A DNA stretch of 64,000 bases from Pseudomonas brassicacearum (GCF_003732225.1 NZ_MOBJ01000022.1:29222-93221); one strand, 5' to 3'; shown: positions 8,452-16,289, numbered from the stretch's first letter. A program made the numbers and translations. The notes: generated by a model not told the origin, from the sequence alone.

Positions 8452-8606
8452 GACTGTGTAAAAACGTTTTTCAGCGCGATTGGAGCCCAGTGTTGGACTG
8501 AAAATCGCGTTTCTACGCAAAATCTAGATCGGCTGAGCAGCCGATAATTTTCAGATTTCGCATAGACGCGCGAACTTCAATTTTGACGAAGCGTTTTTAA
8601 ACACTC
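8452..8606. mobile_element. MITE-like insert with GACTGTGTAAAAACG-type ends
   Basis: 155 bp bounded by imperfect terminal inverted repeats: GACTGTGTAAAAACG on the left and, as reverse complement of the right end, GAGTGTTTAAAAACG (13/15). GGCCG stands one base outside the left end (8446-8450) and two bases outside the right end (8609-8613), a possible short target duplication. There is no coding capacity. The ends resemble those of a transposase-bearing element, so a non-autonomous derivative or remnant is likely; the parent family is not assigned. Confidence 0.5.
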
Positions 8607-8676
8607 TGGGCCGGAAGCTGTCAGTCGTAATCGATTAACCGTTACCCGCAGGATAAAAACGGAATGTAAGCAGGCA

Positions 8677-8706
8677 ACAAAAAACCGCAGCAATGCGGTT
8701 TTTTGT
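8677..8706 (-). terminator. Rho-independent terminator after the DUF3077-like gene
   Basis: Perfect 13-bp stem ACAAAAAACCGCA/TGCGGTTTTTTGT with a GCAA loop, 16 bp beyond the stop at 8723. The A-run on one arm and T-run on the other make it work in both directions. Confidence 0.85.
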
Positions 8707-8722
8707 GACTAAGTGCGGGTCA

Positions 8723-9013
8723 CTACCCCTTGGGCACATCAAACCCACGCTGCTCAATCACCCCAAACACATCAGCCACATCCTGAACCATGATCCGGGC
8801 GATGTTGGTGACGGTGTTGATGTCGTTCTCGGCGTAGTCGGGGAGGCTGGTGCAGGCCATGAGGTTGAGGTATTTGAGGACGGCGTTGAGACGTTCGCTG
8901 ACGCAGTTGTGGAGTTCGCGTAGCGGGGCGTCGCTGTCGATGTGCAGGACGGGGTTGTCGGTGGCAAATTGGGACATGGGGGTGAAGCGGTGGGGCGGGT
9001 GTTGAGTCGTCAT
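8723..9013 (-). CDS. Small DUF3077-like Pseudomonas protein
   Basis: 96 residues from ATG 9013; a frame from 9064 has no ribosome site, whereas TGAGGA sits 8 bases before ATG 9013. The sequence has the DUF3077-like layout: a short variable N terminus, a DAPLRELHNCVSERL helix, then a second helical part ending ARIMVQDVADVFGVIE. Such proteins occur in many copies in Pseudomonas genomes and have no known function; cytoplasmic, no membrane segment. Expression is probably controlled by the unusual leader upstream, which can pair with this start site, and the gene ends at a strong terminator. DUF6124 is a related alternative family label. Confidence 0.6.
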   Translation of the reverse strand: MTTQHPPHRFTPMSQFATDNPVLHIDSDAPLRELHNCVSERLNAVLKYLNLMACTSLPDYAENDINTVTNIARIMVQDVADVFGVIEQRGFDVPKG

Positions 9014-9200
9014 GGTGTTAATCCTCACAAAAGAAGAATTGCCACCTTGTCTGCTGCGAAACAAATTGGGTGGCAGCTGTACGCGGGTTCGCAGACCGGA
9101 GGATTAACACCAAGACCCGGCAGACCCGAAGGTCTCCCACGCACAACCGCCATAAAACGATACGCAGCCGGGAGCCGGCCGAGCCTGACGGAACAAGGTG
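9014..9200 (-). promoter_or_regulatory. Structured mRNA leader with anti-Shine-Dalgarno segment
   Basis: On the minus-strand transcript, 9116-9099 reads GUCUUGGUGUUAAUCCUC and is complementary in 17 of 18 positions to 9026-9009, GAGGAUUAACACCAUGAC, which contains the Shine-Dalgarno and AUG of the DUF3077-like gene. The 72-nt segment between would form the loop. Just upstream (9135-9122) is AGACC-UUCG-GGUCU, a hairpin with a C(UUCG)G tetraloop. Seen directly: the complementarity and the tetraloop. Inferred: the pairing hides the start site and is relieved by some signal (ligand, temperature, small RNA or upstream translation). Confidence 0.65.
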
Positions 9201-9309
9201 TCAATCTTAAGGGCTGCGAAACCCTATCGCCAACGAATGTCGGCGACAGACCAACTTTAGGTGGCGATTTTGGTGGCTGCAACCGAGGTGTAGGACGTTG
9301 CGCGGTCAT
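9025..9309 (-). CDS. Possible leader ORF ending on the Shine-Dalgarno of the DUF3077-like gene
   Basis: A 94-codon frame whose TGA stop (9027-9025) is the TGA of TGAGGA, the ribosome site of the downstream gene. If translated, ribosomes would run through the anti-Shine-Dalgarno segment and open the hairpin, giving a coupling switch. It has no good ribosome site at 9309, and an inner ATG at 9153 also lacks one. Composition is Pro/Arg-rich without a recognisable fold, so it may be only the reading frame of a conserved RNA. Confidence 0.25.
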   Translation of the reverse strand: MTAQRPTPRLQPPKSPPKVGLSPTFVGDRVSQPLRLTPCSVRLGRLPAAYRFMAVVRGRPSGLPGLGVNPPVCEPAYSCHPICFAADKVAILLL

Positions 9310-9399
9310 TCTGGCGATGTGGTTTGTCCATGTTCGGCGGCGTATTTGCCGTAAACCGGGCGTTGTGGAGTGTCTGAGGAAATTGCGGGGGAGGGCTTG

Positions 9400-9440
9400 G
9401 GGCCGCTTCGCAGCCCAGCGGGAGCAAGCTCCCTCGCCAC
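9400..9440 (+). repeat. Single REP element (GGGAGCAAGCTCCC type)
   Basis: Contains GCGGGAGCAAGCTCCCTCGC preceded by GGCCGCTTCG. It is the same type as the right arm of the REPIN at 34750-34852, but no partner arm is present here. Confidence 0.75.
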
Positions 9441-9475
9441 TGTGGGTGGATTCCTACGATAGTTTCGGAGCTGAA

Positions 9476-9508
9476 GATCAAAAGATCGCAGCCTTCGGCA
9501 GCTCCTAC
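9476..9508 (+). repeat. Single REP element (GCCTTCGGCAGCTCCTAC type)
   Basis: Contains GATCGCAGCCTTCGGCAGC. It is identical in type to the arms of the REPIN at 13320-13402. Together with 9400-9440 it forms a small REP cluster between the DUF3077-like leader and the amidase terminator. Confidence 0.75.
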
Positions 9509-9537
9509 GCCGGTCGGGTGGGTGTTTGGATTTGGTT

Positions 9538-9576
9538 ACAGCCCACGATTTCAACGGTTTTGAAATCGTGGGCTGT
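9538..9576 (-). terminator. Strong hairpin after the amidase gene
   Basis: A 17-bp perfect stem ACAGCCCACGATTTCAA with a 5-nt loop, 21 bp past the amidase stop. There is no clear U-run, but the stem is very stable and placed as a terminator. Confidence 0.6.
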
Positions 9577-9597
9577 ATTGGTATTTCCGCAGCGACG

Positions 9598-11304
9598 TTA
9601 CGTCCGCAACACCGGAGTCCGTGGCGGAATCATCCGCTTCGTCCCCGTCGCTTCAAACGCCGAAGCCAACCGCAGCAACCTCGAATCATCATACGCACGA
9701 CCGGCAAAGGTCAGCCCAACCGGCATGCCGATGTCTGGCATCACACCCATCGGTACGGTGACCGTCGGCACACCCAAATGCCGGATGGCGAGGTTGCCGT
9801 TGGCGACCCAGATGCCGTTGCTCCAGGCGATGTCTGCAGACGTCGGGTCGACATCGGCATTTGCCGGGCCGACGTCGGCGACGGTTGGGAATAGCACGGC
9901 GTCGAGGCCGAGCTGGTCCATCCAGTCTTCAAGGTCGATTTTTCGGGTCTGTTCAAGTCCGCGCAGTCCGTCGGGCACTGTGGCGATCTGGTCCCACGGG
10001 GTAATGCCGCGTTCGGCCATCCGTACGTACTCGTCCATGCCGGCGGCGAGGTCGCCTTCGCGGTTGGGCAGGGTGCCGGGGTCGTGCGGGAAGATCAGCG
10101 GTCCGTTGACGTCGACCAGGCGGTTCAATTTCGGATCGCCGTTGGCTTGCAGGAAGTCATCGAACGCCCACGCCGTCAGGTCCCACAGTTCATGGTGGAG
10201 GAACTCTTTGGAGACGATGCCGCGATTGAACACGGTCGGTGCACCGGGGCGATCGCCTTCGCAGTTGGAGACCAGCGGGAAATCGACGTCGATCACTTCG
10301 GCGCCAGCGGCTTCGAGTGCCTGGCGAGCCTGTTCCCAGAGCCCGATCACCGAGGCGCGGGTGTTGATTCGCTGCCCCGTCGGGCCGCCGATACCCGGCG
10401 CTTCAGAGGTGCCGGCTTCGGTGTCGGCGTTGATGTACATCCGGGGAATGCCGAGACGCTTTCCGGCGAGTGCATCGGGATTCGCAGCAAGGTCGGCATA
10501 GGAAGCAGGACGCACCGAGGCGACGCTCGGGATCGGCACCCAGGGTTGCATCCTCCACAGGTCGCCGCGTGTGTCGGGATCTTCGGCCACTACCACGTCG
10601 AGCACTTCGAGGAGGTCGGCCATGGTTCTGGCAAACGGCACGACAACGTCCATCGTCGGCGTCAACGGCCAGTTGCCGCGCACCGAGATCACCCCGCGTG
10701 ATGGCGTGTAGGCGCACAGGCCATTGTTCGAGGCGGGGCCGCGTCCGCTCGACCAGGTTTCTTCCGCCAGGCCGAAGGCTGCGAAGCTGGCGGCGGTGGC
10801 GGTACCGGCGCCGTTCGATGAGCCGGAGGCGAAGGGGGCGGTGAGGTAGTCAGCGTTGTACGGGCTTTCTGCGCGGCCGTAGACCCCGCGCTGCATGCCG
10901 CCGTTGGCCATGGGCGGCATGTTGGTCTTGCCCAGGCAGATGGCGCCGGCCGCGCGCAGACGTTCGATGGTGAACGCATCGCGATGGGCAATCAGCTTGG
11001 CGAAGGCGGGACTGCCGGACGCGGCGGTCAGCCCCTTCACCAGATAACTGTCCTTGGCCGTGTAGGGAATGCCATCGAGCGGCCCCAGCGTCTCGCCTTT
11101 GGCCCGACGAACATCGGATGCCTGCGCCTCGTTCAGCGCCTCAGGGTTTCGCACCACCACCGCGTTGAGGGCGGTGGGCGTGTCGGGGCCGTCGTAGGCA
11201 TCGATTCGGGCGAGATAGGCCTGCACCAGTTCAACCGCCGTGGTCTGGCCCGATTCGAGCGCAGCCCGTAGTTGGGCAATGGAAACCTCGGTGACCTCGA
11301 TCAT
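9598..11304 (-). CDS. Amidase signature family hydrolase
   Basis: 568 residues, long for the family. The Ser-Ser-Lys triad can be placed: Lys84 in YTAKDSY, cis-Ser163 in ASGSSNGAG, nucleophile Ser186 in EETWSSGRGPAS. The nucleophile loop departs from the usual GTDTGGSIR: the two glycines are Trp184 and Ser185 and the residue after Ser186 is Gly. AGAICLGKTNMPPMANGG is typical for the family. The enzyme would hydrolyse an amide to acid plus ammonia or amine in the cytoplasm. It lies on the same strand as the NCS1 permease 385 bp upstream, suggesting that an imported nitrogen compound is the substrate; which one is unknown. Confidence 0.85.
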   Translation of the reverse strand: MIEVTEVSIAQLRAALESGQTTAVELVQAYLARIDAYDGPDTPTALNAVVVRNPEALNEAQASDVRRAKGETLGPLDGIPYTAKDSYLVKGLTAASGSPAFAKLIAHRDAFTIERLRAAGAICLGKTNMPPMANGGMQRGVYGRAESPYNADYLTAPFASGSSNGAGTATAASFAAFGLAEETWSSGRGPASNNGLCAYTPSRGVISVRGNWPLTPTMDVVVPFARTMADLLEVLDVVVAEDPDTRGDLWRMQPWVPIPSVASVRPASYADLAANPDALAGKRLGIPRMYINADTEAGTSEAPGIGGPTGQRINTRASVIGLWEQARQALEAAGAEVIDVDFPLVSNCEGDRPGAPTVFNRGIVSKEFLHHELWDLTAWAFDDFLQANGDPKLNRLVDVNGPLIFPHDPGTLPNREGDLAAGMDEYVRMAERGITPWDQIATVPDGLRGLEQTRKIDLEDWMDQLGLDAVLFPTVADVGPANADVDPTSADIAWSNGIWVANGNLAIRHLGVPTVTVPMGVMPDIGMPVGLTFAGRAYDDSRLLRLASAFEATGTKRMIPPRTPVLRT

Positions 11305-11436
11305 GCTGCTCTCTCAAAATGGGTGTTCGTAGGGGTTCTCGTGGCACTGTATGACGTGACAGTGTCCGGGCTTTCAATCTGAGCATTCTATTGAACACCC
11401 AGCAAAAAACAGCAGAAAAAAACCCGCAACACGGTG

Positions 11437-11641
11437 TAATGCCAGTCAGTTAAGCCAATACGCAATCCGTAGCAGCTGGCGAAGCCTGCGTTCGGCGGCG
11501 TAGCCGTCGCAAATTCGGCATCCACGGATTGCTGGAAGACCGCATAGCGTGATTTTACGACCGCTTCGCGGCCGAACGCAGGCTTCGCCAGCTGCTACGG
11601 AAGTATGCGTCGCCCCGGAACCTCCTAACTGACTGGCATTA
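11437..11641. mobile_element. MITE-like element carrying a REPIN, inserted in a terminator
   Basis: 205 bp. Both ends carry the same 16-bp inverted repeat TAATGCCAGTCAGTTA. It is flanked by a perfect 12-bp direct repeat CGCAACACGGTG (11425-11436 and 11642-11653). The inside is largely a REPIN (11468-11600). The insertion splits a terminator whose arms are AAAAAACCCGCA (11417-11428) and TGCGGGTTTTTT (11652-11663). There is no coding capacity. Long target duplications inside palindromes recall IS4/IS231-type elements, so a non-autonomous relative is inferred. Related elements are at 34718-34884 and, degenerate, at 63678-63850. Confidence 0.75.
11468..11600. repeat. REPIN (GTAGCAGCTGGCGAAGCC type)
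   Basis: Two inverted arms, CGTAGCAGCTGGCGAAGCCT and its mirror, about 27 nt each, separated by about 75 bp. This is the internal part of the 11437-11641 element. Confidence 0.85.
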
Positions 11642-11651
11642 CGCAACACGG

Positions 11652-11663
11652 TGCGGGTTTTTT
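11652..11663 (-). terminator. Upstream arm of a terminator after the NCS1 gene, split by the MITE-like insert
   Basis: TGCGGGTTTTTT pairs with AAAAAACCCGCA at 11417-11428. Before the insertion, the two arms would have formed a bidirectional terminator with a 6-nt loop. It follows the NCS1 stop by 27 bp. The arms are now more than 220 nt apart but enclose a self-complementary element, so the stem may still form. Confidence 0.6.
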
Positions 11664-11689
11664 ACGCTTGAAAAGATGCTCGCTGTCCC

Positions 11690-13105
11690 TTACACGGCGC
11701 TCGCCAGTTTACCGGTCGACAACCGACGCTTGTAAGCACTGTCCCGGTTCGCCAACCACCAATACAGCGGCGACGTAATCAGCAGCCCGACCAACCACGA
11801 CAAATCGGCCCCATCGATGTGCGCCGAAATCGGCCCGACGTACAGCGGCGTGTTCATGAATGGAATCTGCACGGCAATCCCGATCGCATACGCCAACAGC
11901 GCCTGCGGGTTGTACCGTCCGTAAATCCCGCCGTCAACGTGGAAGATCGAGTCAATGTCGTACTGACCTTTGTGAATGGCGTAGAAGTCGATCAGGTTGA
12001 TCGCGGTCCACGGCACCAGCACCACGAGCAGCACCAGCACCATGTCGACGAAGTGGCCGATGAAGTTGGCCGAGGCGCCGACGGCGGCGAAGCAGCAGGC
12101 GGCGAGGACGATGACCGAGATGACGGCGCGGCTCTTGGCGGTCGGAATCCAGCGAGCCGCGAAGGTTTGCACCAGGGTGATCAGCGACAGCACGGCGCCG
12201 TAGAGGTTGAGGGCGTTGTGGCTGATCACGCTGAGCAGAAACAGCAACAGCATCAACGGGCCGATGGAGCCGGTGGCGAGTTTGACCGCGTCCATGGTGT
12301 CCATGCCCACGGGTGTTGCCAGTACGGCGACGGCGCCGAAGATGAACGAGAGGCTCGAGCCGAGCACGGTGCCGAGGTAGGTGGTCCAGAAGGTCGAGGC
12401 CACGGGCACATCGGCCGGCAGGTAGCGCGAGTAGTCGGACACGTAGGGTGCAAAGGCAATCTGCCAGAGCGCGGCCAGCGAGACGGTGGCCAGCCAACCG
12501 GAGATGTTGAAGCTGCCGCGGGTGAGGAAGTCGGAGGTCTGCACGTGGGTGAAGATGTAGCCGAAGCCCAGCACGATGCCGGCGCCGAGCACCCAGGTGC
12601 CGATGCGGTTGAGCACGTGGATGAAGCGGTAGCCGATGATGCCGATGATGCCCGAACCGAGGGCGCCGATGACGATGCCCACCGGCACCGGCACGCTGTC
12701 GACCACGCCATGCAGGGATTTGCCGGCAAGGACGATGTTGGAGGCGAAGAAGCCGATGTACATGATGCCGGCGATCAGCACCACCAGCAGCGCGCCGAGC
12801 GAGCCGAACTGGGCGCGGCTCTGGATCATCTGCGGAATGCCCATCTGCGGGCCCTGGGCCGAGTGCAAGGCCATCAGCACGCCGCCGACCAGATGCCCGA
12901 CCAGAATGGCGACGATGCCCCACACCAGGTTCAGGTGAAACAGCTGCACGCCCAGGGCGCCAGTGACGATGGGCAATGGTGCGATGTTGCCGCCGAACCA
13001 GAGGGTGAACAGGTCTCTGACTTTTCCGTGGCGATCTTCGGGAGGCACGTATCCAATCGTGTGTTTTTCGATAAGCGGGGCGGCGGGTGTTGTTGCGGTG
13101 ACCAT
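11690..13105 (-). CDS. NCS1-family permease (purine/pyrimidine/allantoin/hydantoin type)
   Basis: 471 residues from ATG 13105, preceded by TTGGAG; a TTG start at 13117 is less likely. The N-terminal region IGYVPPEDRHGKVRDLFTLWFGGNIAPLPIVTGALG is the usual entry into the first membrane helix of NCS1 cytosine/purine permeases; about 12 hydrophobic segments follow. It takes up a nucleobase-like or cyclic ureide compound with Na+ or H+. It lies upstream of the amidase on the same strand and divergent from a LysR regulator, so the transporter and amidase likely form one regulon. The exact substrate cannot be read. Confidence 0.85.
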   Translation of the reverse strand: MVTATTPAAPLIEKHTIGYVPPEDRHGKVRDLFTLWFGGNIAPLPIVTGALGVQLFHLNLVWGIVAILVGHLVGGVLMALHSAQGPQMGIPQMIQSRAQFGSLGALLVVLIAGIMYIGFFASNIVLAGKSLHGVVDSVPVPVGIVIGALGSGIIGIIGYRFIHVLNRIGTWVLGAGIVLGFGYIFTHVQTSDFLTRGSFNISGWLATVSLAALWQIAFAPYVSDYSRYLPADVPVASTFWTTYLGTVLGSSLSFIFGAVAVLATPVGMDTMDAVKLATGSIGPLMLLLFLLSVISHNALNLYGAVLSLITLVQTFAARWIPTAKSRAVISVIVLAACCFAAVGASANFIGHFVDMVLVLLVVLVPWTAINLIDFYAIHKGQYDIDSIFHVDGGIYGRYNPQALLAYAIGIAVQIPFMNTPLYVGPISAHIDGADLSWLVGLLITSPLYWWLANRDSAYKRRLSTGKLASAV

Positions 13106-13319
13106 GACGGACTCCAAGGCAAAGTGAGTACGTGGACGTACTTCAGTGAGCGCCGCGCGAACGACGCTTTTCTTGTTGGAGTGATCATGTGCAATGCGTG
13201 GGGATAGATAAATTATTAAGTTTGTTGCTACAAACCTTAAAAAATAGATGCCCGGGGTTTTCCGCCTCGGGTATGTTCAGGCTTGGTCGTGCGTCGCTAC
13301 ATGCGCCGTCGCGATCCTC

Positions 13320-13402
13320 GTAGGAGCTGCCGAAGGCTGCGATCTTTTGATCTTGATCGTGAAAGGCAACGTCAAAAGATCGCAGCCTTCGGCAGCTCCT
13401 AC
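13320..13402. repeat. REPIN (GGAGCTGCCGAAGGCTGCG type)
   Basis: A perfect 31-nt inverted repeat (arms 13320-13350 and 13372-13402) with a 21-nt spacer, within the 413-bp divergent region between the NCS1 permease and LysR genes. The rest of this region (13106-13319, 13403-13518) shows no gene and must hold both promoters. Confidence 0.9.
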
Positions 13403-13518
13403 AGTGGCCGTGTATGGTCGTGTGCGGCCATGACGCACACAGTGCCGGTGTGTAGCCATGAGGTCGTGTAGACGCTGCCGATCTTTTGCGCTTGATGTTG
13501 TGTTTTCTGGAGGTCCGC

Positions 13519-14478
13519 ATGGCCGCTTACAACCTGCGACAGCTTCGATATTTTGTCACCACCGCCGATTGCGGTAGCGTGGCCGAAGCCTCTCGCAAGC
13601 TCTATATCGCTCAACCGTCGGTGTCGACCGCGATCAAGCACCTTGAAGAAAGCTTTGGCGTTCAGCTGTTTATCCGGCATCACGCGCAGGGTGTTTCATT
13701 GACGCCGAGCGGCTCGCGTTTTTACCGAAAAGCGCTTGAGCTGCTGCGGGTCGCTCACGAGTTTGAGCAGAATGCGCTGGCGGACAATGATGTGGTGGCG
13801 GGGCAGATCGATATTGGTTGTTTTGAAACGGTAGCGCCGCTGTACCTGCCACGCTTGATTGCCGGTTTCAATGAGCGCTGGCCGGGTGTGGAGATCCGTA
13901 TTCGCGATGGCGAGCAGCAGGAATTGGTGCAGGCCCTTACCGCCGGCAGCATCGACCTGGCGATGCTGTTCGAACATGACCTGGACAGCACGATCGAGAC
14001 GGTTGCTCTGATGCCGCCCCAGCAGCCCTACGCTTTGCTGCCGGCGGGCCACCGCTTCGCGCAACAGGCGAAGGTGTCGTTGGACGACCTGGTGCTGGAG
14101 CCGATGATTTTGTTGGACGTGGTGCCCAGCCGGACCTACTTCGTCAGCATTTTCGAAGAGCGCGGGCTGCGGCCGCACATTGTGTTCAGCTCACCGTCGA
14201 TCGAGATGGTCAGGGGAATGGTCGGACGCGGCTTTGGGTTCTCCATTCTGGTGACCAAGCCCTTTTCTGAATACACCTATGACGGGCAAAAAGTGGTGTG
14301 TGTACCGCTCGCCGAAACCGTGACCGGCTCAGGGTTGTCAGCGGCCTGGCTGCGTCGGGTGCAACTGACCAAGCCGGTGCAGCTCTTTGTTGATTATTGC
14401 CAGGAAGAGCTGGCCCGACTTCACGTCCAGCCGTCGTCAGGTTTTCAGTCGGGCCATGGCGACTCAGCGGCAGATTGA
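13519..14478 (+). CDS. LysR-family regulator
   Basis: 319 residues from ATG 13519, preceded by TGGAGG; a start at 13486 lacks a site. The N-terminal winged helix-turn-helix is clear: LRQLRYFVTTADCGSVAEAS then YIAQPSVSTAIKHLEE. A periplasmic-binding-like effector domain follows from about residue 90. It is divergent from the NCS1 permease and overlaps the 3' end of the ArgE-like gene by 15 bp. It most likely controls the surrounding amidase/permease/deacylase genes; the inducer is unknown. Confidence 0.9.
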   Translation: MAAYNLRQLRYFVTTADCGSVAEASRKLYIAQPSVSTAIKHLEESFGVQLFIRHHAQGVSLTPSGSRFYRKALELLRVAHEFEQNALADNDVVAGQIDIGCFETVAPLYLPRLIAGFNERWPGVEIRIRDGEQQELVQALTAGSIDLAMLFEHDLDSTIETVALMPPQQPYALLPAGHRFAQQAKVSLDDLVLEPMILLDVVPSRTYFVSIFEERGLRPHIVFSSPSIEMVRGMVGRGFGFSILVTKPFSEYTYDGQKVVCVPLAETVTGSGLSAAWLRRVQLTKPVQLFVDYCQEELARLHVQPSSGFQSGHGDSAAD

Positions 14479-15615
14479 TGACAGCAGGCGTTGCAGCATG
14501 TCGTCGCAGCCGCTCAATTGTTCCAGGCTGACAAACTCGTCGGGTTTGTGACCCTGGTCCATGCTGCCCGGCCCGCACACCACCGTCGGAATACCCGCTG
14601 CGTCAAACAGACCGCCCTCGGTTCCGAACGCCACCGTACCGAATTCCCGCGAGCCCGAGAATGCGGCGATCAGCTCAGCGGCTTCGCTGTGCGCATCGGT
14701 CGCCAAACCGGGATACGCCGACAACTCACTGAAGCGGATCGCGCTTTGATCACTCACGGCGCGCATTCTCGGTAACATCTGCTGCTCGGTATAGGTCTTC
14801 AGTTCTTGCGCCACAACGCCCGGGTCTTGTGAGGGCAGGGCGCGGATTTCAAAGTCGAAGCGGCAATCCGCCGGGACGATGTTCAAGGCCTTGCCGCCGG
14901 AAATGACCCCGGTTTGCACCGTGCTGAACGGCGGATCGAAACGGGCGTCGTGATGCTCCGGCGCTTTCAGCCTTTCGCCAATCCGCCCCAGTTCACAGAT
15001 CAGTTCGGCGGCGTATTCAATGGCATTCACCCCGAGCGGGGCGTACGCCGAATGGCAGGCTTCACCGTGAATGTCGCAACGCATCGCCAGCTTGCCTTTA
15101 TGGCCCAACACCGGTTTCAGCTCGGTCGGCTCGCCAATGATGCACAGCATCGGTTTGACCGGGCGCTGCTCCAGCGCTTTCAGCAGCGAGCGGACCCCAA
15201 GACAGCCGACTTCCTCATCGTAGGAAAGCGCGATATGCACCGGCAGCCGTAGCGGGGCTTTTACCAGAGACGGGACCAGGGCGAGGACGCAGGCGATGTA
15301 GCCTTTCATATCCGCCGTACCGCGACCGTACAGTTTGCCGTCGCGCTCGGTGAGCTGGAACGGCGCAACACTCCACGGCTGGCCGTCGACGGGCACCACA
15401 TCGGTGTGCCCCGACAGCACGATGCCCGGCCGGTCCGCCGGGCCAATGGTTGCGAACAGGTTGGCCTTGCTGCGCTGTTCGTTGTAGACCAGCTCGCAAG
15501 GCACGTCGAAGTTTGCGAGGTAGTCGCGGACAAATTCGATGAGGTGCAGGTTTGATTCGCGGCTCGTGGTGTCGAACGCCACCAGTGCTTTAAGCAAATC
15601 GAGGCTGTTGCTCAT
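14464..15615 (-). CDS. M20 deacylase, acetylornithine deacetylase (ArgE)-like
   Basis: 383 residues, normal for ArgE. Metal ligands and catalytic residues: His70 in SGHTDVVP, bridging Asp102 in GRGTADMKG, catalytic Glu134-Glu135 in YDEEVG, and a C-terminal GHKPDEF His. The dimerisation domain lies at about 180-290. The family hydrolyses N-acyl amino acids. Here it stands in a row with DUF1028, RidA and flavin monooxygenase genes, not with arginine genes, so a catabolic deacylase for an N-acyl or carbamoyl compound is likely. It overlaps the DUF1028 gene by 4 bp (ATGA). Confidence 0.85.
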   Translation of the reverse strand: MSNSLDLLKALVAFDTTSRESNLHLIEFVRDYLANFDVPCELVYNEQRSKANLFATIGPADRPGIVLSGHTDVVPVDGQPWSVAPFQLTERDGKLYGRGTADMKGYIACVLALVPSLVKAPLRLPVHIALSYDEEVGCLGVRSLLKALEQRPVKPMLCIIGEPTELKPVLGHKGKLAMRCDIHGEACHSAYAPLGVNAIEYAAELICELGRIGERLKAPEHHDARFDPPFSTVQTGVISGGKALNIVPADCRFDFEIRALPSQDPGVVAQELKTYTEQQMLPRMRAVSDQSAIRFSELSAYPGLATDAHSEAAELIAAFSGSREFGTVAFGTEGGLFDAAGIPTVVCGPGSMDQGHKPDEFVSLEQLSGCDDMLQRLLSSICR

Positions 15616-16289
15616 CGATCGTCTCCGGCGACACCGTAGCCCGGCGACTTGTCAGGGGCCAGGGCACGGTCGATGTAATCCTGAACCTGTGGCCGATAGG
15701 CGTCCCACAATTTCTCCAGTTGGCCGATCGGATCTTGATCAGCCCAATCGACCCGCAGGTTGATAATCGGCCAGGTCAGTTCGCCGACCACCACCACCGC
15801 AGCAGAGTGCACCGGCCCGGCTTCGCCCCCCGACGCGATGGCGGCTTTCATCGCTGCCAGCAAGCGGTCGGCCAGTTGACCCTCGCCTTGCTCGAACGCC
15901 TTGACCATGGCCTCGATCACCGAACGGTCCGCCAGCATATTGCCGGCGGCGACGCATTGTTCGCCGGACACGGCATTGTGCTTGCCTAAGGTTTCCGTGC
16001 CGCTGAAATGGGCGGTCTGGCCGAGGTGGTCAATCGCGGTGATCTGTCGATATTGGCTGTAGCCATTGCGGGTCAGCACCTTGTCGAGCGCCTCGGCTGG
16101 CGCAAGGCCTTGTTCCATGAGGGCGAGGGTTTCGGGGCCGAGGGATGGCAGGGTGATGTTTTGCGTGGATACGGCGCCGACACCGGGTAGCAACCAGGGG
16201 CAGCGTGCGCCGACGGCGATGCTCGAGGAGCTGATCGCAATGCCGAACTGACCGGTTTCGGGGCAACGGGCGGCGATGGAAAAAGTCAT
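15612..16289 (-). CDS. DUF1028 protein (Ntn-hydrolase-like)
   Basis: 225 residues beginning MTFSIAARCPETGQFGIAISS, the hallmark start of DUF1028, followed by VGARCPWLLPGVGAVSTQ. The family resembles Ntn-hydrolases and is often next to peptidase or amino acid catabolism genes; its reaction is not established. It ends with an ATGA overlap into the ArgE-like gene, so both are co-translated. A REPIN separates it from the upstream RidA gene. Confidence 0.85.
   Translation of the reverse strand: MTFSIAARCPETGQFGIAISSSSIAVGARCPWLLPGVGAVSTQNITLPSLGPETLALMEQGLAPAEALDKVLTRNGYSQYRQITAIDHLGQTAHFSGTETLGKHNAVSGEQCVAAGNMLADRSVIEAMVKAFEQGEGQLADRLLAAMKAAIASGGEAGPVHSAAVVVVGELTWPIINLRVDWADQDPIGQLEKLWDAYRPQVQDYIDRALAPDKSPGYGVAGDDR

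Noticed and set aside
8942..10501. Plus-strand frame of 519 codons across the DUF3077-like leader and the amidase
   Set aside because: Spans REP elements, a terminator hairpin and part of a real gene on the other strand.
11819..13207. Long plus-strand frame of 462 codons over the NCS1 permease
   Set aside because: Antisense shadow of a GC-rich gene: highly repetitive His/Asp/Gly/Ala-rich product, no ribosome site, fully covered by a recognised permease.
9400..13402. Repeated palindromes considered as a CRISPR array
   Set aside because: Spacing is irregular and there are no regular spacers or cas genes; they are REP/REPIN elements.
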